Of a stretch of 5,541 bases of DNA, positions 3,953 to 5,541 are shown one piece after another; positions within the stretch are counted from its first letter, which is position 1; each line of letters starts with the position of its first letter. Source of the stretch: Streptomyces speibonae (GTDB taxonomy: Bacteria > Actinomycetota > Actinomycetes > Streptomycetales > Streptomycetaceae); assembly GCA_000715605.1 (NCBI GenBank), contig KL568601.1, positions 76,825 to 82,365 of the forward strand, in the 5' to 3' direction. Both the position numbers and the translations under genes were made by a program. The notes below the pieces were generated by a model. That model did no database searches and was not told the DNA's origin. It saw only the letters and a program-made list of their open reading frames with translations.

Positions 3953-5419
3953 ATGAGTGCGCACCGGCGCAGGATCAGCGGCAGGAACAAGGCGATCGGC
4001 GCGGTGGTCGCCGCGGCCGTGGCCGGAGGCGGCGCGTTCCTGTTCACCAGCTCCGCGCAGGCGGCCGGAGTCGGCGCCGCGTACACCAAGACCAGCGAGT
4101 GGACGACCGGTTACACCGCCCAGTACGTGGTCACCAACAACAGCGGTGAGCGGAACCAGGACTGGAAACTGGAGTTCGACCTGCCCGCCGGCACCGAGCT
4201 GGGGTCACTGTGGAACGCCGAGTCCAGCGTGAGCGGCCGGCACGTCACCGTGACGCCCGCCAAGTGGGACACCGACGGGCTGGCCGCCGGCGAGTCCGTC
4301 ACCGTCGGCTTCGTCGCCAAGGGCACCGGCGACCCGACCGGCTGCCTGGTCGACGGCGCGGCGTGCGGCACGGAGAGCGGCCCGACGCCCGAGCCCACCG
4401 GACGTCCCACCGACGAGCCCACCGGCGGTTCCACCCCCACCACCCGGCCGACGGCCACCGAGGAGCCGACACGGACCGAGGAGCCGACCGCCGACCCCAC
4501 CGAGACCACCGGCACCGGGACGGACACCAACGCCGGGTTCGCGCCGTACGTCGACACCTCCCTCTTCCCCGCCTTCGACCTCCTTGCGACCGCCGAGGCG
4601 ACCGGCGTGAAGGACTACAACCTCGCCTTCATCACCGATGGCGGCGGCTGCACCCCCAAGTGGGGCGGCGTCAGCGACCTCGGCAGCAACGCCGTGGCCG
4701 GTCAGATCGGCGCGCTGCGCGCCAAGGGCGGTGACGTCCGCGTCTCCTTCGGCGGTGCGGCCGGCTCGGAGCTGGGCACCACCTGCACCTCGGCCGACGC
4801 CCTCGCCGCGGCGTACACCAAGGTCGTCGACGCCTACCAGCTGACCAAGGTCGACTTCGACGTCGAGGGCGGGGCGCTGCCCAACGCGGCGGCCAACACC
4901 CGCCGTGCGCAAGCCATCGCCAAGCTGCAGAAGGCCAACCCGGACCTGGACGTCTCCTTCACCCTGCCGGTGATGCCGGAGGGGCTCACCCAGGACGGCG
5001 TCAACCTTCTCGCCGACGCGAAGAAGAACGGCGTGCGCATCGACGCGGTCAACATCATGGCCATGGACTACGGTCCCGCCTACAGCGGTGACATGGGCAC
5101 GTACGCCGAGCAGGCCGCCACCGCGACGCAGGCCCAGATCAAGGGGGTTCTCGGGCTGAGTGACAGCGAGGCGTGGAAGACGGTCGCCGTCACGCCGATG
5201 ATCGGGGTCAACGACGTCGTCACCGAGATCTTCAAGGTCGAGGACGCGACGCAGCTGGTGGACTTCGCCAAGGCCAAGGGGCTGGGCTGGCTGTCGATGT
5301 GGTCCGGTACGCGGGACAAGCAGTGTGCGGGTGGGGCGAAGCCGGCCGCCGACGCCACGTGCAGCTCGATTCTGCAGGACACGTTCGCCTTCTCGAAGGC
5401 GTTCGCCGCGTACAACTGA
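3953..5419 (+). CDS. Secreted chitinase: CBM2 plus GH18 (PF-ChiA-like) domain
   Basis: Protein of 488 residues. It has a signal peptide with basic n-region (RRRISGRNK), hydrophobic core (14-31) and a likely cleavage after AQA (residue 37). Residues about 39-138 are a family 2 carbohydrate-binding module with aromatic residues at W50, W72, W87 and W105, and closing cysteines C131 and C138. A Thr/Pro/Glu-rich linker (about 143-192) follows. The GH18 barrel spans about 194-488: SFGG (265-268) on strand 3, VDFDVE (300-305) with catalytic acid E305 and partners D301/D303, MAMDYG (369-374) on strand 6, and WLSMW (446-450) on strand 8. There is no insertion domain, and the first Asp of the DGxDxDxE motif is replaced, as in the Pyrococcus furiosus ChiA-like subgroup. 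The enzyme should hydrolyse beta-1,4-linked GlcNAc in chitin outside the cell by substrate-assisted catalysis. GAAGG (3938-3942) is the ribosome binding site. It follows the two-component genes on the same strand; endo or exo action cannot be told from sequence. Confidence 0.95.
   Translation: MSAHRRRISGRNKAIGAVVAAAVAGGGAFLFTSSAQAAGVGAAYTKTSEWTTGYTAQYVVTNNSGERNQDWKLEFDLPAGTELGSLWNAESSVSGRHVTVTPAKWDTDGLAAGESVTVGFVAKGTGDPTGCLVDGAACGTESGPTPEPTGRPTDEPTGGSTPTTRPTATEEPTRTEEPTADPTETTGTGTDTNAGFAPYVDTSLFPAFDLLATAEATGVKDYNLAFITDGGGCTPKWGGVSDLGSNAVAGQIGALRAKGGDVRVSFGGAAGSELGTTCTSADALAAAYTKVVDAYQLTKVDFDVEGGALPNAAANTRRAQAIAKLQKANPDLDVSFTLPVMPEGLTQDGVNLLADAKKNGVRIDAVNIMAMDYGPAYSGDMGTYAEQAATATQAQIKGVLGLSDSEAWKTVAVTPMIGVNDVVTEIFKVEDATQLVDFAKAKGLGWLSMWSGTRDKQCAGGAKPAADATCSSILQDTFAFSKAFAAYN
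4379..4528 (+). repeat. Coding repeat for a Thr/Pro/Glu-rich linker
   Basis: This part of the chitinase gene encodes an irregular series of EPT, RPT and DPT triplets (residues about 143-192), with DNA such as gagcccaccgg and gaggagccgac recurring. It is the flexible linker between the binding module and the catalytic domain, and its length is likely to vary between strains. Confidence 0.8.
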
Positions 5420-5457
5420 CGCGGTGGTGCGCCGACGGTCCTTCTGAAACAACGGGG

Positions 5458-5510
5458 ATGCACGTGCCCCGGCCGGTCTCTCTCCCCCCACCCGGCCGGG
5501 GCACTCGCAT
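5458..5510 (+). terminator. Strong hairpin terminator after the chitinase gene
   Basis: GTGCCCCGGCCGG (5464-5476) pairs perfectly with CCGGCCGGGGCAC (5492-5504), a 13-bp stem around a 15-base pyrimidine-rich loop. Beyond a 2x2 internal loop, ATGC (5458-5461) pairs with GCAT (5507-5510) and extends it. No T-tract follows, as is usual for Streptomyces terminators. It begins 38 bp after the chitinase stop codon. Nothing further is seen from 5511 to the window end. Confidence 0.85.
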
Positions 5511-5541
5511 GCCCACGCTTCTTCGCCCCCGCCGCCCCTTC

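Noticed and set aside
4205..5491. Minus-strand 428-codon open frame opposite the chitinase gene
   Set aside because: It is a Gly/Arg-rich shadow of a well-supported CBM2-GH18 gene and runs through the terminator hairpin.

Overview
The window looks like a piece of a Streptomyces (or close actinomycete) chromosome. GC is very high throughout, with G/C at nearly all third codon positions. Several genes start without a Shine-Dalgarno sequence right behind a TAnnnT-like -10 box. The encoded proteins (spermidine-synthase-like protein, OmpR-type two-component pair, CBM2-GH18 chitinase with a Thr/Pro/Glu linker) are typical of soil actinomycetes. I saw no in-frame TTA codon in any called gene, so nothing here looks bldA-dependent. 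There is no rRNA, tRNA, insertion sequence or CRISPR array.

Layout: bases 1-75 hold three tandem copies of a 25-bp GC-rich unit. A spermidine-synthase-like gene follows (151-1023, +), probably translated from a leaderless mRNA. It converges on a minus-strand gene (1061-1606) for an unrecognised membrane-anchored protein with a Pro/Ser-rich linker and a small C-terminal domain; a short GC hairpin lies between the two. That minus-strand gene is divergent from an OmpR/PhoB-type response regulator (1717-2436, +). Their 110-bp shared upstream region carries a perfect TTATCCACA DnaA-box sequence, a 10-bp direct repeat and a 6-bp inverted repeat.

The regulator overlaps its membrane sensor kinase (2433-3845, +) by ATGA, so the two are translationally coupled. 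About 107 bp downstream on the same strand is a secreted chitinase (3953-5419, +): signal peptide, CBM2, linker and a compact GH18 domain of the Pyrococcus ChiA-like type. It ends before a strong hairpin terminator (5464-5504).

The most interesting feature is a run of AT-rich tetramers at exact 11-bp spacing (3820, 3831, 3842, 3853) in very GC-rich DNA. It covers the last codons and stop codon of the kinase gene and lies upstream of the chitinase. An 11-bp period is the usual spacing of OmpR/PhoB-family operators, so a reasonable but untested hypothesis is that the regulator encoded here binds this site and controls the chitinase. The unknown membrane-anchored protein transcribed divergently could be part of the same regulon or an accessory of the system, but nothing in the sequence proves this.
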